Below, one piece after another: positions 1-6,494 of a DNA stretch of 10,451 nt. Origin of the DNA: an uncultured Collinsella sp. (GTDB taxonomy: Bacteria; Actinomycetota; Coriobacteriia; Coriobacteriales; Coriobacteriaceae); contig USOG01000037.1 of NCBI GenBank assembly GCA_900556365.1, positions 1-10,451 on the forward strand, written 5' to 3'. The notes under the pieces are model-generated. The model was given only the letters and a program-made list of their open reading frames with translations, made no database searches and was not told the DNA's origin. The translations under genes and the position numbers were made by a program. Numbering within the stretch: the stretch's first letter is position 1; each line of letters opens with the position of its first letter.

Positions 1-503
1 GCGACGACCTCCTCGCCGAGTACAGGGCCGCCGTCGCGGCGGGCCCCCTCTCGGCGGAGGTCGAGGCGCTCCAGTCGATCAAGGGGTGCGGGTTCGCGCT
101 CGCCGCCGCCTTCGCGTCCGAGGTCGGCGACTTCTCGAGGTTCCGCTCCGGCAGGCAGGTGACGTCCTACTTCGGCCTCGCCCCGAAGCAGAGGTCGAGC
201 GCGGACTCCGTGCGCCTCGGCGGGATCAGCGGGGCCGGCAACGCCCTCGTCAGGAGATTGGCTGTCGAGGGGTCCTGGAGCTACGTCCAAGCGAGCCACC
301 AACCGAAGCTGATGCCCAAGGGCAGCGGCGTCCCGCTCGAGGTGAGGATGCACGGGAGGAAGGGGTCCGAGCGCCTGCTCCGGCGCCGCGAGGAGATGCT
401 CGCCAGGGGCATGCCCCAGGCGAAGGCGAACGCCGCCACCGCCGCCGAGCTCGTGAGGTGGCTGTGGGCCCTCGGCGCGATGTGCCGGGAGGCAACCGAA
501 TAG
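1..503 (+). CDS. IS110-family transposase, C-terminal part (5' truncated by window)
   Basis: This is the C-terminal half of an IS110/IS1111-type transposase (DEDD recombinase with a Transposase_20 domain), read in the frame starting at base 3. It would catalyse excision and insertion of the element. The visible protein opens with a helix-hairpin-helix-like stretch (LQSIKGCGFALAAAFASEVG, about 72-131) and RF at about 138-146. The family core YFGLAPKQRSS follows at 168-200, then a G-I-S-x-x-GN-x-L-x-RR-L stretch. In this family the catalytic serine lies in the Tnp domain; one of the two serines at 195-200 is my candidate. The C-terminus (TAAELVRWLWALG) also matches the family, and the stop is TAG at 501-503. 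The DEDD domain is upstream of the window, so I cannot tell whether the gene is intact. A GTG at 159 is internal and not a real start. Confidence 0.85.
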   Translation, partial: DDLLAEYRAAVAAGPLSAEVEALQSIKGCGFALAAAFASEVGDFSRFRSGRQVTSYFGLAPKQRSSADSVRLGGISGAGNALVRRLAVEGSWSYVQASHQPKLMPKGSGVPLEVRMHGRKGSERLLRRREEMLARGMPQAKANAATAAELVRWLWALGAMCREATE

Positions 504-713
504 ACATAGCCCCCGTCCCGGCGAGCCGGGCAGCCTTCGGGGATACCCCCGCTTTCGCTGGGCGCGCGGCAGCGGCCGCATGCGCGTAGTCAGACTTGGG
601 GAGCCCCACCGAAGGAGAGGATTGCGGGCCGCCGGAGCGGTATCCGCGGATATGAGACTGAGCCGAAGGCGTCGACGACATGCCGGGGGCGGACCGGGAC
701 GGGTTCAACGGCA

Positions 714-749
714 GGCCCCGCCGACCGATTGCAAGCGGTCGGCGGGGCC
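714..749. other. Perfect 14-bp inverted repeat near the IS right end
   Basis: Arms 714-727 (GGCCCCGCCGACCG) and 736-749 are exact reverse complements with an 8-nt loop, itself containing TTGCAA. No run of T follows, so it is not a normal intrinsic terminator. It lies 11 bp before the -35 box. It may be a structural hairpin of a non-coding RNA, or may shield the element from outside transcription. Confidence 0.7.
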
Positions 750-759
750 ATTGTGGCTC

Positions 760-765
760 TTGACA
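760..765 (+). promoter_or_regulatory. Outward-facing -35 box (TTGACA) near the IS right end
   Basis: A perfect TTGACA points out of the element, but there is no convincing -10 hexamer 16-18 bp downstream (positions 782-789 read GAGCGAAC). A lone -35 at the right end is a known trick of IS110-family elements. Joining of right and left ends in the circular intermediate completes a promoter, whose -10 comes from the left end. That role here is inferred; the hexamer itself is seen. Confidence 0.45.
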
Positions 766-788
766 GCGGATTGGGTCATATGAGCGAA

Positions 789-885
789 CGGCCACCATTC
801 GAGCCAAGGTGTTGCGAAAGAGGAGCGACGCGTACTTTGGTACGCGAGCGACGGTTTGAGCAACAGATTGGCCGAATGGTGGCCG
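789..885. repeat. Long imperfect hairpin, REP-like palindromic element
   Basis: A 97-nt sequence folds on itself. The outer 13-bp perfect arms (CGGCCACCATTCG at 789-801 with 873-885) continue after a one-base bulge as GCCAA/TTGGC (803-807 with 868-872). After a 3x3 internal loop comes GTTGC/GCAAC (811-815 with 860-864). The tip is a separate 7-bp hairpin, CGCGTAC-TTTG-GTACGCG (829-846). Layered palindromes of this kind are typical of REP/BOX-like dispersed repeats or small MITEs. It has no coding potential. It lies directly beside the presumed IS110 end and downstream of dtd (- strand), so it could also slow or stop transcription. Confidence 0.7.
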
Positions 886-900
886 TGCAGCGTCGAGTAG

Positions 901-926
901 TTACGCGGTTTGGTAAAACCGCGTAA
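901..926 (-). terminator. Hairpin just after dtd, probable transcription end
   Basis: TTACGCGGTTT (901-911) and AAACCGCGTAA (916-926) form a perfect 11-bp stem with a 4-nt loop. On the - strand it begins one base after the dtd stop codon. There is no T run after the stem on either strand, so it is a weak candidate by the classical model. Its position at the end of the gene run still suggests termination or mRNA 3'-end protection. Confidence 0.5.
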
Positions 927-927
927 C

Positions 928-1374
928 CTAAAGGTTATCGGTGTCCAAGACGATGGTGAATGGGCCGTCGTTGACCAAGTCGACTTTCATATCGGCGCCA
1001 AAAATGCCGTGCGCCACGTGTTCGACATCTTGGCGAACGAGCGTCAGGAAGTACTCGTAGAGCTCGTTGGCAACATCGGGCGCGCCGGCATCCGTAAACG
1101 ATGGGCGGCGACCGTGGCGGCAGTCAGCGAACAGCGTGAACTGCGACACCACGAGCACCTCACCGTCGACATCGGCAAGCGCCAAGTTGGTCTTGCCGTT
1201 CTCGTCCTCGTTGATGCGCAGCCCGCGGAGCTTGCCCCACAGCTTATCGGCCTCGGCACGCGTATCGCCATGGCCCACACCCAGCAGCACCAGGTAGCCG
1301 CGTCCAATGCGGCCCACGCACTCGCCGTCGACCGTCACGCCGGCGTTGAGTACGCGCTGCACCACCGCACGCAC
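928..1374 (-). CDS. dtd: D-aminoacyl-tRNA deacylase Dtd
   Basis: Dtd hydrolyses D-amino acids (such as D-Tyr) and also glycine wrongly attached to tRNA, acting in the cytosol as a chirality proofreader. The 148-residue product is close to the family's usual length of about 145. It has the two active-site signatures SQFTL (residues 77-81) and N-D-G-P-F-T (135-140), the latter carrying the Gly-cisPro pair; most homologues have V where this one has F. The start is GTG at 1374, giving the classic MRAVVQRV opening. A GAGGAG ribosome binding site lies in the last codons of rdgB, whose stop is only 3 nt upstream, so the two genes are translationally coupled. It is the last gene of the - strand run and is followed at once by a hairpin. 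Confidence 0.95.
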   Translation of the reverse strand: MRAVVQRVLNAGVTVDGECVGRIGRGYLVLLGVGHGDTRAEADKLWGKLRGLRINEDENGKTNLALADVDGEVLVVSQFTLFADCRHGRRPSFTDAGAPDVANELYEYFLTLVRQDVEHVAHGIFGADMKVDLVNDGPFTIVLDTDNL

Positions 1375-1377
1375 GGC

Positions 1378-2019
1378 CTACTCCTCGCCCGTCAGTTTGG
1401 CGGATAGGTGCTCGAGCGCATGGAATCGATGGCTGATGGCGTTCTTCTCGTCCTCCGTCAGCTCGGCCATGGTCTTGCCCGGCGTGTCGACCGGCAGGAA
1501 CAGCGGGTCGTAGCCAAAGCCGTGATCGCCGCGGCCCTCGTGCGCGATAACGCCCTCGCAGGCGCCCTCACCATAGGTGACCAGACCATCCGTGTCGATG
1601 AGCGCGACGACACTCATAAAACGCGCGGTGCGATCCTCGTCTGCCACGCCTTCCAAGTTAACGAGCAGCTTGGCGTTGTTGGCGGCATCGTCGCCATGCA
1701 CGCCCGCATAGCGCGCGCTATACACGCCCGGCTCGCCGTCCAGGGCATCAACGACCAAGCCCGAATCGTCGGCAATGGCCATGAGCCCCGTCTCCTCGAC
1801 GGCAGCCTGCGCCTTGATGATGGCGTTCTCCAAAAACGTCGTGCCGTTTTCCTCGGGGTCCTCAAAATCGCCCAGCTGGCCGAGCGCCACAAAGCGCACC
1901 TCGGGCATGACCTTGCCCAAAATGGCCTCGATCTCGGTGAGCTTATGAGCGTTTCCGGTTGCCACGACGATGGTCGCCGCCGGGTCGAGGGTGTCGATGT
2001 CGATCTTCTCAAGTGCCAT
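1378..2019 (-). CDS. rdgB: XTP/dITP diphosphatase (HAM1/RdgB family)
   Basis: This enzyme hydrolyses XTP, ITP and their deoxy forms to the monophosphate and PPi, keeping deaminated purines out of DNA and RNA. All family signatures are present in 213 residues: ATGNAHK (20-26, nucleotide/phosphate binding), DDSG (84-87, metal and catalytic acid region), GFGYDPLF (167-174) and KNAISHR (192-198). The N-terminus has about a dozen residues before the first core strand, slightly longer than E. coli RdgB. The ATG at 2019 is well supported by an AAGGAGG site 6 nt upstream (2026-2032). It follows rph after a 143-bp gap with a hairpin and overlaps functionally with dtd (3-nt gap). The murI-rph-rdgB order is shared with mycobacteria. 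Confidence 0.95.
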   Translation of the reverse strand: MALEKIDIDTLDPAATIVVATGNAHKLTEIEAILGKVMPEVRFVALGQLGDFEDPEENGTTFLENAIIKAQAAVEETGLMAIADDSGLVVDALDGEPGVYSARYAGVHGDDAANNAKLLVNLEGVADEDRTARFMSVVALIDTDGLVTYGEGACEGVIAHEGRGDHGFGYDPLFLPVDTPGKTMAELTEDEKNAISHRFHALEHLSAKLTGEE

Positions 2020-2129
2020 AACTGGCCTCCTTGTCTCTATAGCAATGCCGCGCCGAGGGCGACGAGGGCCTCTGCCTCTCCCCTCTCAATCAACGGCAGT
2101 CTTGTGTCTAGACGTCTCCGCAGATGAAA

Positions 2130-2164
2130 CCTACCAAAATAAACCTGTCCCTTTTTGGCAGGTT
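2130..2164 (-). other. Stem-loop in the rph-rdgB gap, overlapping the rph stop codon
   Basis: On the - strand CCTGCCAAAA (2162-2153) can pair with TTTTGGTAGG (2139-2130), giving ten pairs including one G-U and a 13-nt loop that carries GGGACAGG. An alternative, smaller fold pairs AACCTG with CAGGTT (2142-2147 with 2159-2164) and is followed by the T-rich TATTTTGG. The two folds exclude each other. It could be a leaky terminator, a processing site, or a dispersed repeat. The rest of the gap (2020-2129) shows only the rdgB ribosome binding site and no clear promoter. Confidence 0.45.
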
Positions 2165-2888
2165 AGGCGAGGGCTTGGCGCTGGAGCTCGATGAGCTCGG
2201 CGATGCCTTTGTCGCCCAGGTCGAGCAGGGCGTTGAGGCGTTTGCGGTCAAAGGGCGCCTGCTCGCCGGTGCCCTGGAGCTCGATCATCTCACCGGTGTC
2301 GGTAGCGACGAGGTTCATGTCGACCTCGGCATGGCTGTCCTCGGAATAATCGAGGTCAAGCAGCGTATTGCCGTCGACAACGCCCATGGAGATGGCAGCC
2401 ACCTGGCCGATAAGCGGGATGCGCTCGATCTTTCCCGCCTCGACCCACATGGCGAAGGCGTCGTGCAGCGCCACCCAGGCGCCGGTGATGCTCGCTGTAC
2501 GCGTGCCGCCATCGGCCTGAATCACATCGCAGTCGACGGTGACGGTGTACTCGCCGAGCGCCTTCATGTTGACGACGGTACGCAGGCTGCGGCCAATGAG
2601 GCGCTCGATCTCCATGGAGCGACCCTTGCGGTTGGCGTGCTCGCGTTTGCAACGTTTGCCGGTCGACGCCGGCAGCATGGCGTATTCCGCGGTCACCCAG
2701 CCGGCCTTAGCTCCCTTTCGCCAGCCCGGCACGCCCTCCTCGATAGTGGCGGCGCACAGCACGCGCGTGTCGCCGAACTCGGCCAAACACGAGCCGTGGG
2801 CGTGCTTCATGACGCTACGGGTGAGCTTAACGGGGCGCAACTCGTTGGCGGCGCGACCGTTAGCGCGGTTGACCTGCATGTACTCCAT
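2163..2888 (-). CDS. rph: Ribonuclease PH
   Basis: RNase PH is a phosphate-dependent 3'-5' exoribonuclease that trims tRNA precursors (and nucleotidyl-transfers in reverse), working as a hexameric ring in the cytosol. The 241-residue protein fits the family along its whole length. It has GR-x-x-NELRPV near the N-terminus (11-20), EFGDTRVLCAA (37-47), GWVTAEYAMLP (63-73), EIERLIGRSLR (93-103), the phosphate-binding ADGGTRT (125-131), LDLDYSEDS (177-185) and the C-terminal QGTGE (205-209). The stretch between MLP and GRSMEI is about two residues shorter than usual and diverged. M1 at 2888 is preferred over M4 because a GAAAGGA site lies 7 nt upstream (2896-2902). It lies 54 bp after murI and likely shares its transcript. 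Confidence 0.95.
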   Translation of the reverse strand: MEYMQVNRANGRAANELRPVKLTRSVMKHAHGSCLAEFGDTRVLCAATIEEGVPGWRKGAKAGWVTAEYAMLPASTGKRCKREHANRKGRSMEIERLIGRSLRTVVNMKALGEYTVTVDCDVIQADGGTRTASITGAWVALHDAFAMWVEAGKIERIPLIGQVAAISMGVVDGNTLLDLDYSEDSHAEVDMNLVATDTGEMIELQGTGEQAPFDRKRLNALLDLGDKGIAELIELQRQALA

Positions 2889-2942
2889 AGAAATATCCTT
2901 TCGGCAAAAGATGTGGCGAAGGCCTTGACGGCTGCCTTACAT

Positions 2943-3827
2943 CTATTTCAGCTCATCGATATCGATATGTTCGATGCTCTTGAGCGGCTGACCAAAGATA
3001 AAGCTGCCCGCCACCGCAAACTCGGCAATGTTATCGGCCGTCGTGGCAAAACGATGCTGCGGCTCGGCGGCGTCGCCCGCCAGCTGCTCGCGGCGCGTGA
3101 GGATATCGGTCAGCTCGCGTGTGGTCTCCTCGGCGGAACTCACGACGCGCACCCCAGGCCCCAGCGCATGGCGGATAGGTCCCACCAACAGCGGAAAATG
3201 CGTACAGCCGAGCACCACGGTATCGATACCGTGGTCGCGCAGCGGCTCAACCGTGGCACCCACCAGCGCGCGAACGGCTGGCGTATCAAAAATATCCTCG
3301 TTCTCGAGCCACTGCTCCTGCAGATGCGCGCCCGAGGCGAGCTCGTGCTCGACGACCTCGACAAAGCTCGAAGCCGGGCAGCCATACACATCGACACCAG
3401 CATCCAAATCCTGGATGGCGCGCGTGTAGGCGCCCGAGCGAATGGTGAGATTGGTGGCGAGCACGCCCACGCGACGCGTACGCGTGCTGTTGATCGCCGC
3501 ACGGGCACCCGGCGCGATCACACCGATCACGGGAACGTCGAGCACTTGCTGAGCCAAACGCAAGGCCGCGGCGGTCGCCGTGTTGCAGGCGATGACCATG
3601 ATCTTAACGTCGTGCCTCGATAGCCAGCGGCCCGCCTGCAGCGCAAACGAGCGCACTTCATCCTCGGTGCGCGTGCCGTAGGGGCAGCGCTTGGTGTCAC
3701 CAAAGTAGTAGACGGACTCGTGCGGCAACGCCGTCGCAATCGCGCGCGCAACCGTCAGACCGCCCAAACCAGAATCGAACACGCCAATCGGGCGCGTGTC
3801 GCCTGCCGGATTCTCGATATCGGACAT
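2943..3827 (-). CDS. murI: Glutamate racemase MurI
   Basis: MurI interconverts L- and D-glutamate without a cofactor, supplying D-Glu for the second position of the peptidoglycan stem peptide. The 294-residue protein shows GVFDSGLGG (15-23, with the Asp-Ser pair), YFGDTKRCPYG (41-51), the first catalytic cysteine in ACNTATA (Cys81) and the second in GCTHFPLL (Cys208, with His210). The length is slightly over the usual 265-285, owing to a polar N-terminal tail of about 12 residues and a C-terminal extension rich in I, D and E. The ATG at 3827 has only a closely spaced GGTGAGG-type site. It lies 51 bp downstream of the HAD phosphatase gene and upstream of rph, in a run that also includes murE, which matches its peptidoglycan role. 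Confidence 0.95.
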   Translation of the reverse strand: MSDIENPAGDTRPIGVFDSGLGGLTVARAIATALPHESVYYFGDTKRCPYGTRTEDEVRSFALQAGRWLSRHDVKIMVIACNTATAAALRLAQQVLDVPVIGVIAPGARAAINSTRTRRVGVLATNLTIRSGAYTRAIQDLDAGVDVYGCPASSFVEVVEHELASGAHLQEQWLENEDIFDTPAVRALVGATVEPLRDHGIDTVVLGCTHFPLLVGPIRHALGPGVRVVSSAEETTRELTDILTRREQLAGDAAEPQHRFATTADNIAEFAVAGSFIFGQPLKSIEHIDIDELK

Positions 3828-3878
3828 TACCTCACCAGTCTCTCTCGAAAAGACATGTCCACGTGCGGCGACGCCGCG

Positions 3879-4790
3879 CTACGAACGCGCCGCGACCAGC
3901 AGCTCTGCCGTCGCCGCCCAACCGTCGACAATTTTGCCGCGCGTAACGAAAGCGTTCTCGCAGGCAGCCAGGAACTCGGGCGCGCCGGCGCTCGTCAGGC
4001 CATTCTCGACCAGGCAGAACGTGCCCACGTGATCGGCCATGTAGAAATCGGACTCGGAATCGCCGAGCGCCAACGTCTCCTCGCGCTCGATCCCTAGGTG
4101 CTCGCAGAAGCGCGCAATAGCGACGCCCTTGTTGAGGCCCGCGGGGTTGATGTTGAATGCGCGACCGTCCTCGACGCGATCGAGCTCGAGCGTCGTCGGC
4201 TTGGACAGGTGAGTCAGATGGCCGTTGCAAGCCCAGATCAGACCGCAGCCGGCCTCGTCCAGGATGGCCTGAACCTCATCGTCGGGCACATCGCCGCGCA
4301 TGCCGACGGTGACCTCACGGTACTTGTAGCCGGTCGACATGTCGTTGTGATACTCGATCTTGTGCGGCCAGCGGGCGAGGATCTTCTCGCACACGCCGGT
4401 CTGCTCGATCACCTGGTGCGGCGTGAGGCCGCAAGAGGAGTCGTAGGGCATGTCGCCGGTCAGATACTCCCAATCGTTGGCTTTGAGGTCGTACATGACC
4501 AGGCCGCCCATCTCGCCGATGTAGGAGTTGAGGCCGAGCACGCGCGCATCCTCGTGGATCATGGTACGGTTGCGGCCCGAGGTGGGAACCACCTGAATAC
4601 CAGCGCGAGCGAGCGCCACGACGGCCTCGACGAGTTTGGTCGAGGGGTTGCCGTCGTTGTCGCGCAGCACGCACGAGCCGGGTGCGAGCATCGTGGCATC
4701 CAGGTCGGTAAAGACGTACTTGACCTTGGCCAAGCGCTCGCGCATCTCGCCCGAAAGCTCAGCGACGGTCGGCAGGGTATTGTGGGACAT
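3879..4790 (-). CDS. HAD-superfamily (Cof-like) phosphatase
   Basis: This is a haloacid dehalogenase-type hydrolase with a large cap (Cof/IIB-like), so probably a Mg-dependent phosphatase for a sugar phosphate or similar small molecule. In the 303-residue reading the four HAD motifs are clear: D-L-D-A-T (29-33, nucleophile Asp29 and acid Asp31), PTSGRN (69-74), Lys221 in LNKG, and GDSESD (243-248). The cap lies between motifs II and III, about 90-215. I start at ATG 4790 because GGAG stands 5 nt upstream (4796-4799); an upstream in-frame ATG at 4832 has no ribosome binding site. The gene lies between murE and murI, probably co-transcribed. Its substrate cannot be told from sequence; mannosyl-3-phosphoglycerate phosphatase-like enzymes are one distant comparison. 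Confidence 0.88.
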   Translation of the reverse strand: MSHNTLPTVAELSGEMRERLAKVKYVFTDLDATMLAPGSCVLRDNDGNPSTKLVEAVVALARAGIQVVPTSGRNRTMIHEDARVLGLNSYIGEMGGLVMYDLKANDWEYLTGDMPYDSSCGLTPHQVIEQTGVCEKILARWPHKIEYHNDMSTGYKYREVTVGMRGDVPDDEVQAILDEAGCGLIWACNGHLTHLSKPTTLELDRVEDGRAFNINPAGLNKGVAIARFCEHLGIEREETLALGDSESDFYMADHVGTFCLVENGLTSAGAPEFLAACENAFVTRGKIVDGWAATAELLVAARS

Positions 4791-4855
4791 GGTTACTCCG
4801 TTTACGTAGAAGGGTTTGGACTTGGACGGCATGTTTTGATTGAGGGAACACGCTT

Positions 4856-4888
4856 ATGGCGACAGCGCACTCAGGGCGCCGCCGCCAT
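4856..4888 (-). other. Stem-loop between murE and the HAD gene
   Basis: Ten bases after the murE stop, on the - strand, GCGC-rich arms of 13 nt (4876-4888 with 4856-4868) pair completely if two G-U pairs are allowed, leaving a 7-nt loop. No T run follows (AAGCGTGTTCC), so complete termination is unlikely. It could attenuate transcription or protect the upstream message. No convincing promoter was seen between it and the HAD start. Confidence 0.5.
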
Positions 4889-4897
4889 CATGGTTCA

Positions 4898-6460
4898 TTA
4901 GTCAAACTGGGTAACATCGATCAGGCGATTGGCCAGCGAAAGGTCGCTCTCGATGGGCACGAACTCGTCGCCCACGTGCATGAGCTCCTCGTCACCCTTT
5001 GCCAGCAGCAAGACAATGGTGGGAGCATCGGGGTTGACGTACTCCTCGCGCGCCGCCTTGAACGCCGCATGCACAGCGGCTTCGCGGTCGAGGATGATCT
5101 TGTTCGGCGTATCGTCGGGAACATGTTCAGCAAGCTCGCGACAGACCTTCATCGGGTCCTCGTGAGCCGGGTCCTCGTTGGCAAAGATCATCAGGTCGGA
5201 ATATGGTGCGGCCTCGCGCGGAAGCTGCTCGCGGCGCTCCTGCGCCTTGCCGCCGGCAGCGCCAAACACTGCGATGACCGGGCTGGCGGGAAACGCGCGC
5301 TTGACCGACGAGAAAAGCGAACGGAACGAAAGCTGGTTGTGCGCATAGTCGACGACGCAGATCACGCGACCGTCCTTCGACTCCACGACCTCCATACGGC
5401 CCGGCACACGCAGTTTGGAGAGGCCCTTCTTGATAGCCTCGATACCGATGCCGATCTCGCGCGCAGCGGCGATAGCGACCAGCGCGTTTTCCACGTTAAA
5501 GTCTCCAGCGATACCCAGCAGGACCTTCTCCCCCGCCTCGGACTCGTCGGCACACAGGCCATGTAAGTTGAACTCGATGTTAAAGCCGAGCATGCGGACA
5601 TCGCTCGCCCACAGGCTTGCCTCGGGATGCTCGACGCCAACGGTCACCAAGCGCTCGGCCGTCGACGCTGCCTCTAGCACACGGTCAACCTCATCGGTGC
5701 CCAGATTCACCACGGCGGTCTTTGCCTGGTCAAAGATCCTAAGTTTGCTCTCAAAATAATCCTCAAACGTGGGGTGTTCGATCGGCGAGATGTGGTCGCG
5801 GCCGATGTTGAGGAAGCACGCCACGTCAAACGGCAGATTCTCGACGCGTTGGTACTTGAGCGCCTGGCTCGAAACCTCCATGACCATGGACTGGCGACCG
5901 GACGTGCGGCAGTTGGCGATATGGCGCCAGACCTCGGGGGCCTCGGGCGTAGTATTGGTGCTCTCGTAGCACTCGATGCCATCGTCGGTACTCACCGAGC
6001 CGATCATGCCGCAGGACTCGCCCGCCGCCTTGATGATGGACTGGAGCATAAAAGCGGCTGTGGTCTTTCCCTTGGTGCCGGTGATGCCCACGATCTTGAC
6101 GTCGTGGTCGGGACGGTCGTAGACCTCCGGCGGCAGCAGGGCCATGGCCGTGCGAACACTATCAACAACCAGCATCGCAGCACCGCTCTCCTGCGCCAGC
6201 GGCTCCAGAGACTCGACCAGTGACTCCTCGCACACAAATGCGACGGCGCCCGCATCGAGCGCCATGCTCAAAAACGCGGGCTTAAAGGCAGCACCTTTGC
6301 AAAAGAATACGTCACCTGCCGAGACCGCGCGCGAATCAAACGAGCAGCCGGTCACGGCACGCTCGTCAACCTGCTCTGATGCGCGCAGCTCGCCGCACAC
6401 ATCGAGAAGCTTGGCAAGCGTATCGACCGTGGTCACGGTCGCGGAATCCGAATGGTGCAT
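4898..6460 (-). CDS. murE: UDP-MurNAc-tripeptide synthetase, MurE-type Mur ligase
   Basis: MurE uses ATP to add the third, diamino residue to UDP-MurNAc-L-Ala-D-Glu in the cytosol. The 520-residue protein has the N-terminal UDP-binding domain (FDSRAVSAGDVFF, 41-53), then the P-loop GTKGKTT (128-134), NTTPE (169-173), and SSQAL (197-201, SSHAL in most). The block NIGRDHISPIEHPTFEDYFESK (218-239) ends in the probable carbamylated Lys239. GDFNVENA (319-326), GRME (354-357) and DYAHN (371-375) follow. The usual C-terminal DNPR motif of meso-diaminopimelate enzymes is replaced by N-E-D-P-A-H-E-D-P (428-436), closer to lysine-type DNPA, so the added residue is probably not meso-DAP. ATG 6460 has AAGGTGA just upstream. 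A promoter-like site lies 35 bp before it. Confidence 0.9.
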   Translation of the reverse strand: MHHSDSATVTTVDTLAKLLDVCGELRASEQVDERAVTGCSFDSRAVSAGDVFFCKGAAFKPAFLSMALDAGAVAFVCEESLVESLEPLAQESGAAMLVVDSVRTAMALLPPEVYDRPDHDVKIVGITGTKGKTTAAFMLQSIIKAAGESCGMIGSVSTDDGIECYESTNTTPEAPEVWRHIANCRTSGRQSMVMEVSSQALKYQRVENLPFDVACFLNIGRDHISPIEHPTFEDYFESKLRIFDQAKTAVVNLGTDEVDRVLEAASTAERLVTVGVEHPEASLWASDVRMLGFNIEFNLHGLCADESEAGEKVLLGIAGDFNVENALVAIAAAREIGIGIEAIKKGLSKLRVPGRMEVVESKDGRVICVVDYAHNQLSFRSLFSSVKRAFPASPVIAVFGAAGGKAQERREQLPREAAPYSDLMIFANEDPAHEDPMKVCRELAEHVPDDTPNKIILDREAAVHAAFKAAREEYVNPDAPTIVLLLAKGDEELMHVGDEFVPIESDLSLANRLIDVTQFD

Positions 6461-6494
6461 CTTTCACCTTTCTCAGCCATTTGGCAGGGACGGT

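Larger units (their letters stand above)
1..785 (+). mobile_element. IS110-family insertion sequence, 3' part only
   Basis: The left edge of the window cuts through an IS110-family element. What remains is the C-terminal half of its transposase (to 503) and about 280 bp of non-coding DNA. That DNA holds several hairpins and a consensus -35 hexamer at 760-765. The right boundary is an estimate: I place it between the -35 box and the foot of the hairpin repeat that begins at 789. IS110-family elements lack classical terminal inverted repeats and usually make no target duplication, so the exact end cannot be read from one side. The left end, the DEDD half of the transposase and the element length lie outside the window. 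Confidence 0.75.
504..788 (+). other. Structured non-coding 3' region of the IS110 element
   Basis: About 285 bp between the transposase stop and the next repeat hold no convincing gene. The stretch is GC-rich and full of short inverted repeats. These are CCCGG/CCGGG with a 4-nt loop (517-530), TGGGG/CCCCA around 596-607, a perfect 12-bp palindrome TATCCGCGGATA (641-652), and a perfect 14-bp stem at 714-749. IS110-family elements carry a structured guide, the bridge RNA, in one of their non-coding ends; in the IS1111 subgroup this is the 3' end. The length and folding here would fit, but I cannot identify the target- and donor-binding loops without the left end of the element. Confidence 0.45.

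Noticed and set aside
760..790. Complete promoter reading out of the IS into the 789-885 region
   Set aside because: The -35 is perfect, but no acceptable -10 hexamer stands at 16-18 bp, and no + strand gene lies downstream.
250..807. 185-codon frame on the - strand across the IS region
   Set aside because: It is antisense to the transposase and is an Arg/Ser/Pro-rich translation typical of GC-rich shadow frames.
789..926. CRISPR-like or tandem array suggested by many palindromes
   Set aside because: The palindromes differ from one another and there are no equal-length spacers between repeated units.
2124..3623. 499-codon open frame on the + strand across rdgB-rph gap, rph and murI
   Set aside because: It runs antisense through two well-supported genes, has no family motif, and has no ribosome binding site worth noting.
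4791..4832. Upstream ATG at 4832 as start of the HAD phosphatase
   Set aside because: It is in frame but has no purine-rich site before it. The ATG at 4790 has GGAG at proper spacing, and the extra 14 residues are outside the HAD fold.
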